In this document: positions 17,427-25,598 of the stretch, piece by piece
Layout: each line of letters begins with the position of its first letter
Numbering within the stretch: position 1 is the first letter of the stretch
Notes under the pieces: generated by a model
The model's database searches: none
Told to the model about the DNA's origin: nothing
Seen by the model: the letters and a program-made list of their open reading frames with translations, nothing else
Assembly (NCBI RefSeq): GCF_900240285.1
Contig: NZ_OESS01000003.1
Coordinates: 744,001 to 808,000 of the forward strand
Reading direction: 5' to 3'
Length of the DNA stretch: 64,000 nucleotides
Source: Halobacillus sp. Marseille-P3879
GTDB taxonomy: Bacteria; Bacillota; Bacilli; Bacillales; Halobacillaceae
Program-made: the position numbers and the translations under genes

Positions 17427-17447
17427 AATTAGTAATCATTACTATAT
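17427..17447 (+). promoter_or_regulatory. Zur box 2 of znuA
   Basis: Matches 16 of 20 defined Zur consensus positions around a TAATCATTA centre; its centre is 23 bases from that of box 1, about two helical turns, which would allow two dimers on one face of the DNA. Confidence 0.7.
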
Positions 17448-17481
17448 ACTTTTTTATCGAAGAGCAAGGAGGAGAGACGAC

Positions 17482-18501
17482 GTGAAAAGAACAACGGGAC
17501 TGATATTATTTGTACTTATTCTTATATTAGGAGCCTGCGGAACGCAGGATAAGGAAGAAGAAACAGGCAGTGAACAGGACGCTTTGACAATTAATACGAC
17601 GGTTTATCCGCTTCAGTATTTCACAGAGCGTATAGCTGGTGATGCTGCAGAGGTGGAAACCATTCTGCCGCCGGGATCGGATGCTCACAACTATGAGCCA
17701 TCAACGAAAGAAATGGTAGAATTGGCGGAAGCAGATGCATTTATTTATAATGGAGCAGGACTTGAAACGTATGCTGAAAAAATATCGAACTCGATCGAAT
17801 CAGAGGATGTTGAAATTGTGGAAGCCGCAAGTGGAATCGATCTCTCACCGGGTTCACATGGACACTCTGAAGAAGAGGACCATGAAGAGGAAGAACATTC
17901 CGACCACGAGCATGAGAACGAGGAACATTCTGAGGAAGAAGAGGCTCATCAAGAAGGTGATGGCCATAACCATGGAGAGGAGGACCCTCACATCTGGCTT
18001 GATCCTGTACGTTCTGTTCAAATCTCTGAAAATATTAAGAATAAATTGATAGAATTACAACCCGAGTCCGAAGAGCAATTTGAAGAGAATTTCAATGAAT
18101 TAAAAACTGAACTGGAAGCCCTTGATCAGGACTTTCATGAGCAGGTAGAAGAGCAGGAAAAGAAAGAAATTATTGTTTCCCATTCTGCGTATGGGTACTG
18201 GGAAGAAGCTTATGGTATTGAACAGATTGCTGTTTCCGGCTTAAGCCCTTCGAACGAACCTTCTCAAAAGGATTTAGAAAGAATTGTTGCTACAGCAGAA
18301 GAACATGAGATCAATCACGTATTATTCGAGCAGAATATCACCCCAAAAGTATCTGAAGTCGTTCAAAACGAAATCGGAGCTGAAGCTCTGCGTGTCCACA
18401 ACCTGTCTGTTCTGACAGAAGAGGATATAGAGAACGGAGAGGATTACTTCAGCCTGATGGAGCAGAACTTAGAAGTGCTTAATAAAGCCCTCACTGAATA
18501 A
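17482..18501 (+). CDS. znuA: Zinc-binding lipoprotein ZnuA/AdcA
   Basis: 339 residues from a GTG start after AAGGAGGAGA. The signal peptide ends in a lipobox with Cys19 (LGACGT). Cluster-9 solute-binding features follow: TTVYPLQYFTERI, PPGSDAHNYEPS (first zinc His), a long acidic and His-rich loop (about residues 130-168), EDPHIWLDP (second His) and SHSAYGYW (third His). The loop is typical of zinc rather than manganese binders. It delivers zinc to ZnuB-ZnuC. It has its own promoter region with two Zur boxes. The stop is followed by the palindrome that carries the IS relic. Confidence 0.92.
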   Translation: MKRTTGLILFVLILILGACGTQDKEEETGSEQDALTINTTVYPLQYFTERIAGDAAEVETILPPGSDAHNYEPSTKEMVELAEADAFIYNGAGLETYAEKISNSIESEDVEIVEAASGIDLSPGSHGHSEEEDHEEEEHSDHEHENEEHSEEEEAHQEGDGHNHGEEDPHIWLDPVRSVQISENIKNKLIELQPESEEQFEENFNELKTELEALDQDFHEQVEEQEKKEIIVSHSAYGYWEEAYGIEQIAVSGLSPSNEPSQKDLERIVATAEEHEINHVLFEQNITPKVSEVVQNEIGAEALRVHNLSVLTEEDIENGEDYFSLMEQNLEVLNKALTE

Positions 18502-18509
18502 TACAAAAA

Positions 18510-18535
18510 GAGCTGCGTACATGGGTACGCAGCTC
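18510..18535 (+). terminator. Palindrome after znuA, copy 1 (terminator half without T run)
   Basis: GAGCTGCGTAC/GTACGCAGCTC, an 11-base perfect stem with a four-base loop, nine bases after the znuA stop. No T run follows; instead the sequence runs into the IS relic. A second near-identical copy, with a T run, lies at 19154-19179. Confidence 0.7.
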
Positions 18536-18577
18536 AGCTTGTAGAGAAACCCCGTGTTTTTCTGCAAGCTTTTTTTG
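18536..18577 (+). terminator. Second hairpin with T run after znuA
   Basis: A stem of GCTTGTAGAGAAA with TTTTTCTGCAAGC followed by seven T. It abuts the first palindrome. A similar hairpin occurs at 29349-29385. Confidence 0.6.
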
Positions 18578-18583
18578 TGTGCA

Positions 18584-18704
18584 CGGGCGGGCGAATACCA
18601 CTCACTTTCCGCGGACGAACGCCTAAGCCTCCTCGTGAAACCCACACTGCGTGGTCTCGGATCGCCCGTTTTTCCGCAGGAGTCTCGCAGTATTCGCCCA
18701 CCCG
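18584..18704. repeat. Bacillaceae-type intergenic repeat bounded by inverted arms
   Basis: Fifteen-base arms (18584-18598 and 18690-18704, 14 of 15 pairs) enclose a GC-rich core with CCGCGGACGAACGCCTAAGC and TTCCGCAGGAGTCTCGC. I recall similar cores scattered between genes in Bacillaceae. Only one copy is seen in this window. Confidence 0.5.
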
Positions 18705-18734
18705 TAATTGAAAAAGACTCTCCTTCACCTGGCT

Positions 18735-19009
18735 AACCCTGACCAGGTGAAGGGCAATCTTTTTCATGTTCTGACAGGCAGTTGTCAGTAATGCCTGTTC
18801 CCGGACATTTCCTTTCCACGCAAACGACAATAACGCAGCTCATGCAGTTCTTTGGAACCTGCGAAGCTACGCTCAATTTTCTCTTTTCTCATTCCTCATT
18901 CTATAAATCCATTTGACCTCATTGGATAATCGGTTCAAGCGAACTTGTTCTTTAGCTCCTTCCCAAACGTGACGTGTGATGGTCTTCTAGTGTTTTGTAT
19001 TTTGGGTAC
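18735..19009 (-). pseudogene. Degraded IS1182-family transposase (C-terminal fragment)
   Basis: Read on the minus strand in shifted frames, the DNA gives KTITRHVWEGAKEQVRLNRL, then ERSFAGSKELHELRYCRLRG, then REQALLTTACQNMKKIALHL. These are the ordered C-terminal blocks of IS1182-type DDE transposases, where the ERSFAD and ELH residues belong to the catalytic end. There is a stop near the start, an early stop after REN and at least two frameshifts, so no protein can be made. The start of the transposase and both proper ends are missing. The fragment lies between two copies of the znuA terminator palindrome. Confidence 0.75.
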
Positions 19010-19127
19010 ATGTCTGAAGTAAGGGACAGGTCACACATATTGAAGGGTTTGATTGACTAACACCGCCTTAGAGAGTTCTTACCTATAGTGTAACGCGGTG
19101 TAAAATGAAAGTTCCAGAAGAAATAAA

Positions 19128-19152
19128 GACTGTCGAGACTTTCTCGACAGTC
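19128..19152. repeat. Perfect 11-base inverted repeat at the far end of the IS relic
   Basis: GACTGTCGAGA, a three-base gap, TCTCGACAGTC. It abuts the second copy of the znuA terminator palindrome and may be part of the old element end. Confidence 0.7.
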
Positions 19153-19153
19153 T

Positions 19154-19185
19154 GAGCTGCGTACACGGGTACGCAGTTCTTTTTT
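19154..19185 (+). terminator. Palindrome copy 2 with T run (likely original znuA terminator tail)
   Basis: GAGCTGCGTAC/GTACGCAGTTC stem with ACGG loop, differing from copy 1 by two bases, followed by seven T. Together with copy 1 it brackets the transposase relic. Confidence 0.7.
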
Positions 19186-19288
19186 GGTAAAAAACACCGA
19201 ATGAAAAGGGATAAAAGCAGCAACTGTAAGAATCAATGCTATAAAGAGTTTTTAAAGAAATGGCCCTAAACAAAAAATAGGGTACCCA

Positions 19289-19489
19289 CTAAACCAAATC
19301 CGAGAGCACCGTATAACCATAAGCCAGAGTCATTTCGTTTTCAACAAACTTACGGATCGCACGGATGACGAACGAACCGCGGACAACAGCAAATAAATAT
19401 TCCCCGTTCAATAACCCGGCGAAATACGTAACAACCGCACCGAGAATAACTACAAGATAAGCTTTATCGATGAGCTCGATGATTTTCAT
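19289..19489 (-). CDS. Small hydrophobic protein, unknown
   Basis: 66 codons. The product has one clear membrane segment (about residues 9-32) and a second weaker one, then a charged middle. A GAAGGGAAG stretch precedes the ATG at a usable distance. I do not recognise it. It sits between the IS relic and an MFS gene on the same strand, about 110 bases downstream of that gene, and could be the last gene of that transcript or a chance frame. Confidence 0.4.
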   Translation of the reverse strand: MKIIELIDKAYLVVILGAVVTYFAGLLNGEYLFAVVRGSFVIRAIRKFVENEMTLAYGYTVLSDLV

Positions 19490-19599
19490 TTGACTTCCCT
19501 TCTTTCTTGTATGGAACTTGACTATTCAAACATACATCTCTAAAAAATAAGAGAGATTTCTCACTTGATAACAGGGTTTGGATTTGAAAAATCAAAACA

Positions 19600-20769
19600 C
19601 TATCCTTCGACGTGAGACGATTGAGGAAGTGACTTGAAAATAGTAGCAACCAGAACGGTTACCAACAATAAGACAATTGTGTAAAAGAGAGATACACCTG
19701 GAAAGAGGTCAATTACAATTCCTGTTAGAAAAGGACCACCAATACTTCCTATACTAAAGCTCATCCCACATAATATATTTCCAGCAGGGAGAAGGTCCTT
19801 TGGCAGCAGGTCTGTCATAAATGAAATCCCTAAGGAATAGAGCGAACCGACACATAGACCTCCAACGGTAAAAGTTACAAACAGGCCGATAATGGATGAT
19901 TCCACGAATGCTGCTCCTGTAAATGCTGCGATACCTCCAGCGACTACAGCGCTGACAATTTTCTTCCTCCCAAAATGATCACTAAGGATACCAAGGGGAA
20001 TCTGTGATAATAGGCTGGCAGCTGCAAAAGTCGGAATAACAAACGAAAGCAGATTTACTTCATGGCCAATCCTCATTCCATAAACAGGAAAGATCCCATG
20101 TAAGGTGGCTTCTAGAAATCCGTAAGTCATAGGAGGGAGAAATGCTACCCACCCTATTTTAACAGCAGAACCAAACCTCTTTATGGAGCTTGTACCATGA
20201 GCGGTGGTGTACTCTTTAGGAGGCATTTCATTGCGAACCCACCACATCAGCCCCCAGACCGTCATGCTTAGAAATGCGGATAGAACAAAGGGTAAATAGA
20301 TGCTGATAGAAAGAAGATTAGTCATTAACGGGCCGAGTGTAAATCCTACGCTAAAAAACAGCCCATAGTATGCAATACTCTTCCCTCTTGTTTTTTCTTC
20401 AGCGGTAGCAGTAATCCATGTCTGGGTACCGAAATGTAATATCTGGTCTCCTATGCCGATCATCATGCGTAACATGAACCAGAACCACAGGGACTGCCAA
20501 ATGGGAAAGAAAGCAAGAGAGATAAAAACCAGAGCTCCTCCTGCGATAATAACAGGCTTGTATCCAAATTTCTGTAGGGGTTTCTCCATAAAAGGCGATG
20601 AAATCAGAATTCCTATGTATAAAGCCGTAGCATGCAAACCATTTATCGACGAAGAAACTCCATTTTGCTCAAGGATTACGGCGAGTAATGGAAGTAACAT
20701 TCCTTGTGAAAAACCAGAAATTGTGACAAGGCCGATGAGTATCCAAAATCGGGTTCCCTTTGATACCAT
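19600..20769 (-). CDS. Major facilitator superfamily transporter
   Basis: 389 residues from ATG 20769, chosen because GGGGAGGT lies six bases before it; a longer reading from 20790 runs through that site. Twelve membrane helices are expected. MFS loop 2-3 reads MEKPLQKFGYKP and the matching loop in the second half reads GILSDHFGRKKI, the clearer form of the family motif. The substrate cannot be told; the overall look is of a drug or sugar exporter of the YfkF/YitZ kind. It is monocistronic or followed by the small ORF at 19289. No regulator gene adjoins it. Confidence 0.82.
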   Translation of the reverse strand: MVSKGTRFWILIGLVTISGFSQGMLLPLLAVILEQNGVSSSINGLHATALYIGILISSPFMEKPLQKFGYKPVIIAGGALVFISLAFFPIWQSLWFWFMLRMMIGIGDQILHFGTQTWITATAEEKTRGKSIAYYGLFFSVGFTLGPLMTNLLSISIYLPFVLSAFLSMTVWGLMWWVRNEMPPKEYTTAHGTSSIKRFGSAVKIGWVAFLPPMTYGFLEATLHGIFPVYGMRIGHEVNLLSFVIPTFAAASLLSQIPLGILSDHFGRKKIVSAVVAGGIAAFTGAAFVESSIIGLFVTFTVGGLCVGSLYSLGISFMTDLLPKDLLPAGNILCGMSFSIGSIGGPFLTGIVIDLFPGVSLFYTIVLLLVTVLVATIFKSLPQSSHVEG

Positions 20770-20929
20770 ATAAAGACCTCCCCGAACCAATAATATGAAT
20801 CACACCCTTTTTATCCTAAACGATGACAAGAACTTCTAGCAACAAATATGAGGAATAGGTTAAACTGGAGTGGAAAACGGTTACAATAAACATAAGGGGA
20901 CGAACTAAGACTAAAGGAGGGGTTAGGGT

Positions 20930-21322
20930 ATGGACTTTTACATTAAAGAAGAAGGTGTACGCACATCCTTTGAATATGGGCAGCTGGACATATCAGGAGA
21001 TGAAACATTTGGCTTTCGGCCGTATCAGCTTATGGTTGCGTCTGTAGCAGGGTGCAGCGCAGGAGTTTACAAAAAAATTCTCGATAAGCAGAAAGTCCAT
21101 TACGAAGATATTAAAGTAACAGCTGAAGTTAAGCGTAATCCAGATGAGGCAAACCGGATTGAACGCATTCATCTGCATTTTGTCATTAAAGGTTACCGTC
21201 TTAATCAGGACAAAATGTTGAAAAACTTAGATATATCCAGTAAAAACTGCTCAATGGTGCAATCCGTTAAAGACAGTATTGAAGTTGAAGAAACGCTTGA
21301 GTGTATCGAATTAAGCAAGTAA
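20930..21322 (+). CDS. OsmC family protein
   Basis: 130 residues. The two OsmC cysteines are present: AGCSAG near residue 43 and KNCSMV near 105, which in family members form the peroxide-reactive pair. FRPYQLMVASVAGCSAG is the helix start typical of the YhfA-like branch. Members reduce organic hydroperoxides or have related thiol roles. The gene has a strong AAAGGAGGGG site and a terminator directly after it, so it is monocistronic. Confidence 0.85.
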   Translation: MDFYIKEEGVRTSFEYGQLDISGDETFGFRPYQLMVASVAGCSAGVYKKILDKQKVHYEDIKVTAEVKRNPDEANRIERIHLHFVIKGYRLNQDKMLKNLDISSKNCSMVQSVKDSIEVEETLECIELSK

Positions 21323-21328
21323 AATAAT

Positions 21329-21367
21329 AGAGCATCCCCTGCCAAATGGGGCCATGCTCTTTTTTTT
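21329..21367 (+). terminator. Terminator of the OsmC gene
   Basis: AGAGCAT/ATGCTCT outer stem with CCCC/GGGG inside, followed by a long T run. Confidence 0.85.
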
Positions 21368-21458
21368 ATTGATAATTACGGATGTGCTGAAGATGGTGTC
21401 CTACGTCTGCTGCCTTGCTGTAACCGATTGAAAAATTACATAAAACAGGAGGCTTCAT

Positions 21459-22073
21459 ATGAAAGCTTTTGCGATTAAAGGATTCTTCTATTTCCTTGGT
21501 TTAATTATTATTTCACTGGGGGTCTCATTAACGATCAAGGCAGAATTAGGCGCTGGAGCCTGGGATGCGGTGAACGTAGGATTAACGGAAACCTTTGGCC
21601 TTACTGTCGGTAACTGGGTAATTATTATCGGTGCTGTGCTGATTGTGACTAATGCACTAATTGCTTCTGAGCGTCCTGATCTATTGGCGATTATCACGAT
21701 TATCGTCGTCGGGAAAATGATCGATTTTTGGTTGATTACTGCTTTTGAAACTATGGTAATTGATGGACTGATTTATCAAATTCTTACACTGATAAGCGGG
21801 ATATTTACCATTGCAGTTGGAGTTGCCCTGTATTTACAGCCGAAATTTTCTTTGAATCCAATTGACAATTTTATGGTTGCTTTGCAGAAACGATTTGGGT
21901 TCAGCCTTACAGTGGCTAAAACGTTAACGGAAACCTTTGCTTTTATATTGGCTCTCCTATTCGGCGGACCAATTGGGCTGGGAACAATTATTATACTTTT
22001 ATGTATAGGTCCTTTCATCCAATTTCTGGATCCCAAAGCAGAAAAAGTTATGAACCGATTGCTCTCCTCTTAA
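21459..22073 (+). CDS. YczE/YitT-like integral membrane protein
   Basis: 204 residues with five hydrophobic segments. The first third has the family pattern LGVSLTIKAELGAGAWDAVNVGL, and LNPIDNFMVAL appears near residue 137. This matches the YczE/YyaS/YitT group, whose function is unknown (YczE influences bacillaene and surfactin production in B. subtilis post-translationally). Ribosome site ACAGGAGG precedes the ATG. It lies between an OsmC gene and the yfkD gene, 54 bases before the latter. Confidence 0.75.
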   Translation: MKAFAIKGFFYFLGLIIISLGVSLTIKAELGAGAWDAVNVGLTETFGLTVGNWVIIIGAVLIVTNALIASERPDLLAIITIIVVGKMIDFWLITAFETMVIDGLIYQILTLISGIFTIAVGVALYLQPKFSLNPIDNFMVALQKRFGFSLTVAKTLTETFAFILALLFGGPIGLGTIIILLCIGPFIQFLDPKAEKVMNRLLSS

Positions 22074-22127
22074 GAATAGATATGACCATTTTTCACAAGA
22101 TAAAGAAAAAGAAAGGTGGTCAACACT

Positions 22128-22922
22128 ATGAGATTGAAATGGATAGGACTTATTGTATTTATTAGTATCTTCACAGCTGGTGGATCTTTAACAAGTTCAG
22201 CTGAGAATAAAGAAAATAAAATACAATCTGAAATTCCTAGTCACGTTCTCAATATATCGAAAGATAACACGTACCCTAATTCAACTGAAGATCAGGAAGT
22301 ACTGGAGGCAGAGGAACTTACCGACGAATTAATTAACGATTCCGATGTCAGGATTTCAAATCCTGAACTCATTGAGATGCTTAATGAAACATCGATTCGT
22401 CCCTCCCCATTTGCAGTAGGCTACCGTGGAGAAATCTTCCTTGGAAGGTGGCCGCTGTCTTATGAATCAAAAGAAAGCAATACGAACTGGGAGTACCAGG
22501 AGATCAATATTAACGAACTAAATAATCAAGGCGGGCAGAACACGGAAGAGATGAGTTATGAACAAAAAGAGGAAAAGCACGTAAAAGGTGGATTAACAAC
22601 AAAAGCAACCCACAGCGATCAAATGATGAAGCTGATTCTTCTTGAAGCTCAGAGTAAAACAAAGCTCCCTTTGTCTTTTCAAAGCGTAATTGGAAGAGGG
22701 ACAAAGCAGAATAATAAATACTCCGTCCCTGTTAATAAAGTCGGCCAGTTAAAAGCATATGCGCCTGCTATTAATGAAAAAGGCGAAGTGGCATTCGGTG
22801 ACGTTTATATCCAGTTAAAAGGATCTAAAATGAGTATTGACGTAAAAAACGTAACAAGACAAGGGATTGGAGCCTGGATTCCTATTCAGGACCACGTAAG
22901 TTTTTCTTTTGATTTACGATAA
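22128..22922 (+). CDS. yfkD: YfkD-like exported protein
   Basis: 264 residues, the length I recall for B. subtilis YfkD. ATG 22128 is preferred over GTG 22116, which lies inside the AAAGGTGG site. A signal peptide (about residues 1-28, ending near SSA) is followed by an extracellular domain with SVIGRGTKQNNKYSVPVNKVGQ and DHVSFSFDLR at the end. The function is unknown. It is convergent with, and overlaps by nine bases, the MscS-type gene, the same yfkC-yfkD partnership as in B. subtilis. Confidence 0.78.
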   Translation: MRLKWIGLIVFISIFTAGGSLTSSAENKENKIQSEIPSHVLNISKDNTYPNSTEDQEVLEAEELTDELINDSDVRISNPELIEMLNETSIRPSPFAVGYRGEIFLGRWPLSYESKESNTNWEYQEININELNNQGGQNTEEMSYEQKEEKHVKGGLTTKATHSDQMMKLILLEAQSKTKLPLSFQSVIGRGTKQNNKYSVPVNKVGQLKAYAPAINEKGEVAFGDVYIQLKGSKMSIDVKNVTRQGIGAWIPIQDHVSFSFDLR

Positions 22923-23768
22923 GTCTTCCTTTGAATTCAATTCAACGCGCTGCTCTGCCATAGCAATTTTGTGGTCATACATTGCTTCGGCCAGAATGTA
23001 GCGCGTTTCCTTTGAAGCTGTCCAATATACCAGATCATGAACCAATCCGATAACTGTGTATTGATACCCGCGGTGTTCATCATTTAATGATGACATGCCA
23101 TAGACTTGAAACGGCTCGATAATTTCTCCTTTCAAGTCTTTTTTTAAGTACTCATGGAGCTCTTCGTTTAATCTAACGCAGGCTTCCTCGAGTACTTGTA
23201 CAACTTTACGAGGATCTTCATTAAAATTGGTCGTAATGTGCTCGATCACACGCATGTGTTCAAAATTATAGTTTTCAATCGTGTTGATTTGGCCGTTGCT
23301 GATCGTTAACAGCTTACCGCTCCATTCTCTGATTTTTAAAAAACGAAGTCCGATATCTTCCACAATTCCATGATGGTCATTATTAAGAGTTATGAAATCC
23401 CCTTTGTGGAGCTGCTTTTCATAGAGCAGGAACAATCCTGAAAAGAAATCCTTAATCAGGCTCTGGGCGCCAAAACCAACGATAATACCAAGGACACCTG
23501 CCCCTGCTAAAATTCGTCCAATTTCTATCCACTCTGACAGAACGATAAAAATGAAACTAAGGACAGCAGCATAATTAATAAACGAATACAGCATCGCTTC
23601 CATTGTATTCACTTTACGGGCTTCGATAAAAGATGCTTTAGAAAAGAAAGTGTGCAGTAACTTTCTTAAAAGAAAAACTACTATGATAATTGTCACGGCA
23701 GCCAGGAGTATTGTACGAACAGGCGGCTCTATTATATAAGAAAGAAATTCAGTTTTAAAAAAATCCAA
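22914..23768 (-). CDS. yfkC: MscS-family mechanosensitive channel (YfkC-like)
   Basis: 284 residues. Three membrane helices (about 15-32, 55-80, 85-105) precede the MscS beta domain. The pore helix is GAGVLGIIVGFGAQSLIKDFFSG near residue 97, the usual Ala/Gly-rich TM3. The cytoplasmic part includes GIVEDIGLRFLKIREWSGKLLTISNG. Such channels open under membrane tension to release solutes on osmotic downshock, useful for a halophile. The last nine bases overlap the end of the opposing yfkD gene. Confidence 0.88.
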   Translation of the reverse strand: MDFFKTEFLSYIIEPPVRTILLAAVTIIIVVFLLRKLLHTFFSKASFIEARKVNTMEAMLYSFINYAAVLSFIFIVLSEWIEIGRILAGAGVLGIIVGFGAQSLIKDFFSGLFLLYEKQLHKGDFITLNNDHHGIVEDIGLRFLKIREWSGKLLTISNGQINTIENYNFEHMRVIEHITTNFNEDPRKVVQVLEEACVRLNEELHEYLKKDLKGEIIEPFQVYGMSSLNDEHRGYQYTVIGLVHDLVYWTASKETRYILAEAMYDHKIAMAEQRVELNSKEDLS

Positions 23769-23820
23769 AATGAAACCTCCTCACTAACTCAGTCGTATTA
23801 TAGCAATTCTTGTTAAAAAA

Positions 23821-23873
23821 TGCAGTGAAACAATGCAGTGAAACAATAAAGGATAGACAGGAATTGTCCTTTA
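23821..23873 (+). repeat. Tandem 13-base repeat followed by a hairpin
   Basis: TGCAGTGAAACAA occurs twice back to back (23821-23846), then TAAAGGA and TCCTTTA arms (23847-23873) form a 7-base stem. It lies in the leader of the small gene at 23924. Confidence 0.6.
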
Positions 23874-23923
23874 TACTATGATAGGCAAGGTGGAAACAAA
23901 CGATACCTTTATAAAGGAGTGTC

Positions 23924-24076
23924 ATGCGCTTGTCACAGCAAGAAAAAATGATTGACTTAAAAGCTAAGCTTTCTGCTTTTATGGATCGCTTAGATCAAAT
24001 AGAACCTGAAGATACATCAGTAGAGGATGTAGATGAATTGATTCGAATGCTGGAAGAGCTGGAACGAAAAATATAG
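23924..24076 (+). CDS. Small acidic helical protein (SE1561-like)
   Basis: 50 residues, too short for most ORF screens. AAAGGAG lies just upstream; the ATG at 23924 has short spacing and a TTG six bases on has longer spacing, so the exact start is open. The product is a charged two-helix protein with the pattern LKAKLSAFMDRLDQIEPEDT, then DVDELIRMLEELE. This matches what I recall of the SE1561 family of small Firmicute proteins, function unknown. It has its own terminator. Conservation of that pattern is the main reason to call it real. Confidence 0.7.
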   Translation: MRLSQQEKMIDLKAKLSAFMDRLDQIEPEDTSVEDVDELIRMLEELERKI

Positions 24077-24091
24077 AGGGTAAAAAAGGAA

Positions 24092-24122
24092 AACTCTCAT
24101 TGCAAAATGAGGGTTGATTTTT
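24092..24122 (+). terminator. Terminator after the 50-residue protein gene
   Basis: AACTCTCAT/ATGAGGGTT stem (one G-T pair) followed by GA and seven T. Confidence 0.75.
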
Positions 24123-24193
24123 TTGAAATAATCCTTTATTATGGTAAATCGCTAATGTGATAAAAAGAGTTTAACTTGAGAGGAGATTATAGT

Positions 24194-25510
24194 ATGGCAC
24201 TAGCTGTCATTGTGTCAGTACTTGTACTGATCATATTAAGTTTGGCAAGGGTAAATGTTATCATTGCTATTCTAGCTGCAGGCTTAACAGCAGGCGTGAT
24301 GAATGGGCAGTCGATTGTTGATTCCCTTGATTTATTAGTGGATGGTATGGGGAAACAAGCTAGTGTAGCGTTAAGCTACATCTTGCTCGGTGCATTTGCG
24401 GTAGCCATTACCCATTCCGGGATAACGAGCATTCTTGTTGGATATCTGCTTCGTGTGTTGAAAGATATGCGTACGTTAACCGTTCTTGTTATAGCGGGCG
24501 TAGCCAGTTTGTCGCAAAACGTTATCCCTGTCCACATTGCTTTTATTCCTATTTTAATACCACCATTACTTCAATTATTTGACCGGATGAAGTTAGATCG
24601 ACGTGCTGTAGCGACAGCTTTAACGTTTGGGCTGAAGGCACCCTACATTATGCTTCCGATAGGTTTTGGTTTGTTGTTTCATGAAACAATTCAGGAATCC
24701 ATGGAAACAAACGGGGTAACCTTATCAATTGGAGAAATTGCTCAATCCTTAATAATTCCTGGGTCAGGCATGATAGTGGGACTTCTTATTGCTGTTTTTG
24801 TAACCTACCGGAAGAAAAGGGAACCAAAAGAAAGTGAGGCCGGACATGAAATCAAGTTCGGAGACTCTTTAGAACGGTTAAAAAACACTTCTTTCACCTA
24901 TAAACACGGATTAACTTTAGCTGCTATTATTGTAACTTTATTTATTCAGGCCTATTATGAAAACTTAGTATTAGCTGCTTTGGCAGGTCTTATCTTAATG
25001 TTTATATTTAAAGTCGTCCCATTTAAGTCAGGTGATAAAGTCGTTGCTGACGGTATTGCCATGATGGGCACGATTGCTTTTGTTATGCTGATTTCAGGCG
25101 GGTATGCTAACGTTTTAACTGAAACAGAATCCGTCTCAGCTTTAGTGGACGCCAGTTCTAAATATCTGGGCTCAAATCAGCCTGCTATTGCATTTGTATT
25201 ACTGTTAGTAGGTTTAGTTGTAACCATCGGGATCGGGTCTTCCTTCGCAACGATTCCAATATTAGCAGCTTTATTTGTACCTCTTTGTATAGGAGCTGGA
25301 TTTTCCCCTATGGCTACTGCTGCTTTAATTGGTACTGCCGGTGCTCTTGGTGATGCAGGTTCCCCAGCTTCTGACAGTACATTGGGGCCTACCTCTGGGC
25401 TGAACGCTGATGGACGTCACCATCACATTTGGGACACATGCGTACCAACGTTTATCCATTTTAATATTCCGCTTTTTATTTTTGGGTGGATTGCGTCATT
25501 AATGCTTTAA
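24194..25510 (+). CDS. Na+/H+ antiporter family protein (YuiF-like)
   Basis: 438 residues from ATG 24194; an upstream TTG lies inside the GAGAGGAGA ribosome site and is rejected. About eleven membrane helices. Motifs include NVIIAILAAGLTAGVMNG near the start, SQNVIPVHIAFIPILIPPLL near residue 105 and a long GTAGALGDAGSPASDSTLGPTSGLNADGRHHH segment near 395. B. subtilis YuiF has this length and pattern; annotated as a Na+/H+ antiporter family protein or amino acid carrier. The substrate is not settled. Monocistronic with its own terminator. Confidence 0.82.
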   Translation: MALAVIVSVLVLIILSLARVNVIIAILAAGLTAGVMNGQSIVDSLDLLVDGMGKQASVALSYILLGAFAVAITHSGITSILVGYLLRVLKDMRTLTVLVIAGVASLSQNVIPVHIAFIPILIPPLLQLFDRMKLDRRAVATALTFGLKAPYIMLPIGFGLLFHETIQESMETNGVTLSIGEIAQSLIIPGSGMIVGLLIAVFVTYRKKREPKESEAGHEIKFGDSLERLKNTSFTYKHGLTLAAIIVTLFIQAYYENLVLAALAGLILMFIFKVVPFKSGDKVVADGIAMMGTIAFVMLISGGYANVLTETESVSALVDASSKYLGSNQPAIAFVLLLVGLVVTIGIGSSFATIPILAALFVPLCIGAGFSPMATAALIGTAGALGDAGSPASDSTLGPTSGLNADGRHHHIWDTCVPTFIHFNIPLFIFGWIASLML

Positions 25511-25515
25511 TTAGG

Positions 25516-25552
25516 AAGACGTGCGGTTTTAAAAACCGTGCGTCTTTTTTTA
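25516..25552 (+). terminator. Terminator of the YuiF-like gene
   Basis: AAGACG and CGGTTTT arms pair with AAAACCG and CGTCTT around a small internal TG/TG loop, then a seven-T run. Confidence 0.85.
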
Positions 25553-25598
25553 TAGCAATTTTTATTATGAACATACTAAGAAAAAGTAGGTGATCTTA

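Noticed and set aside
18534-18830. Minus-strand ORF of 98 codons as a real gene
   Set aside because: Only its first part matches the end of a transposase; the rest reads through the intergenic repeat, so it is a by-product of a frameshifted relic.
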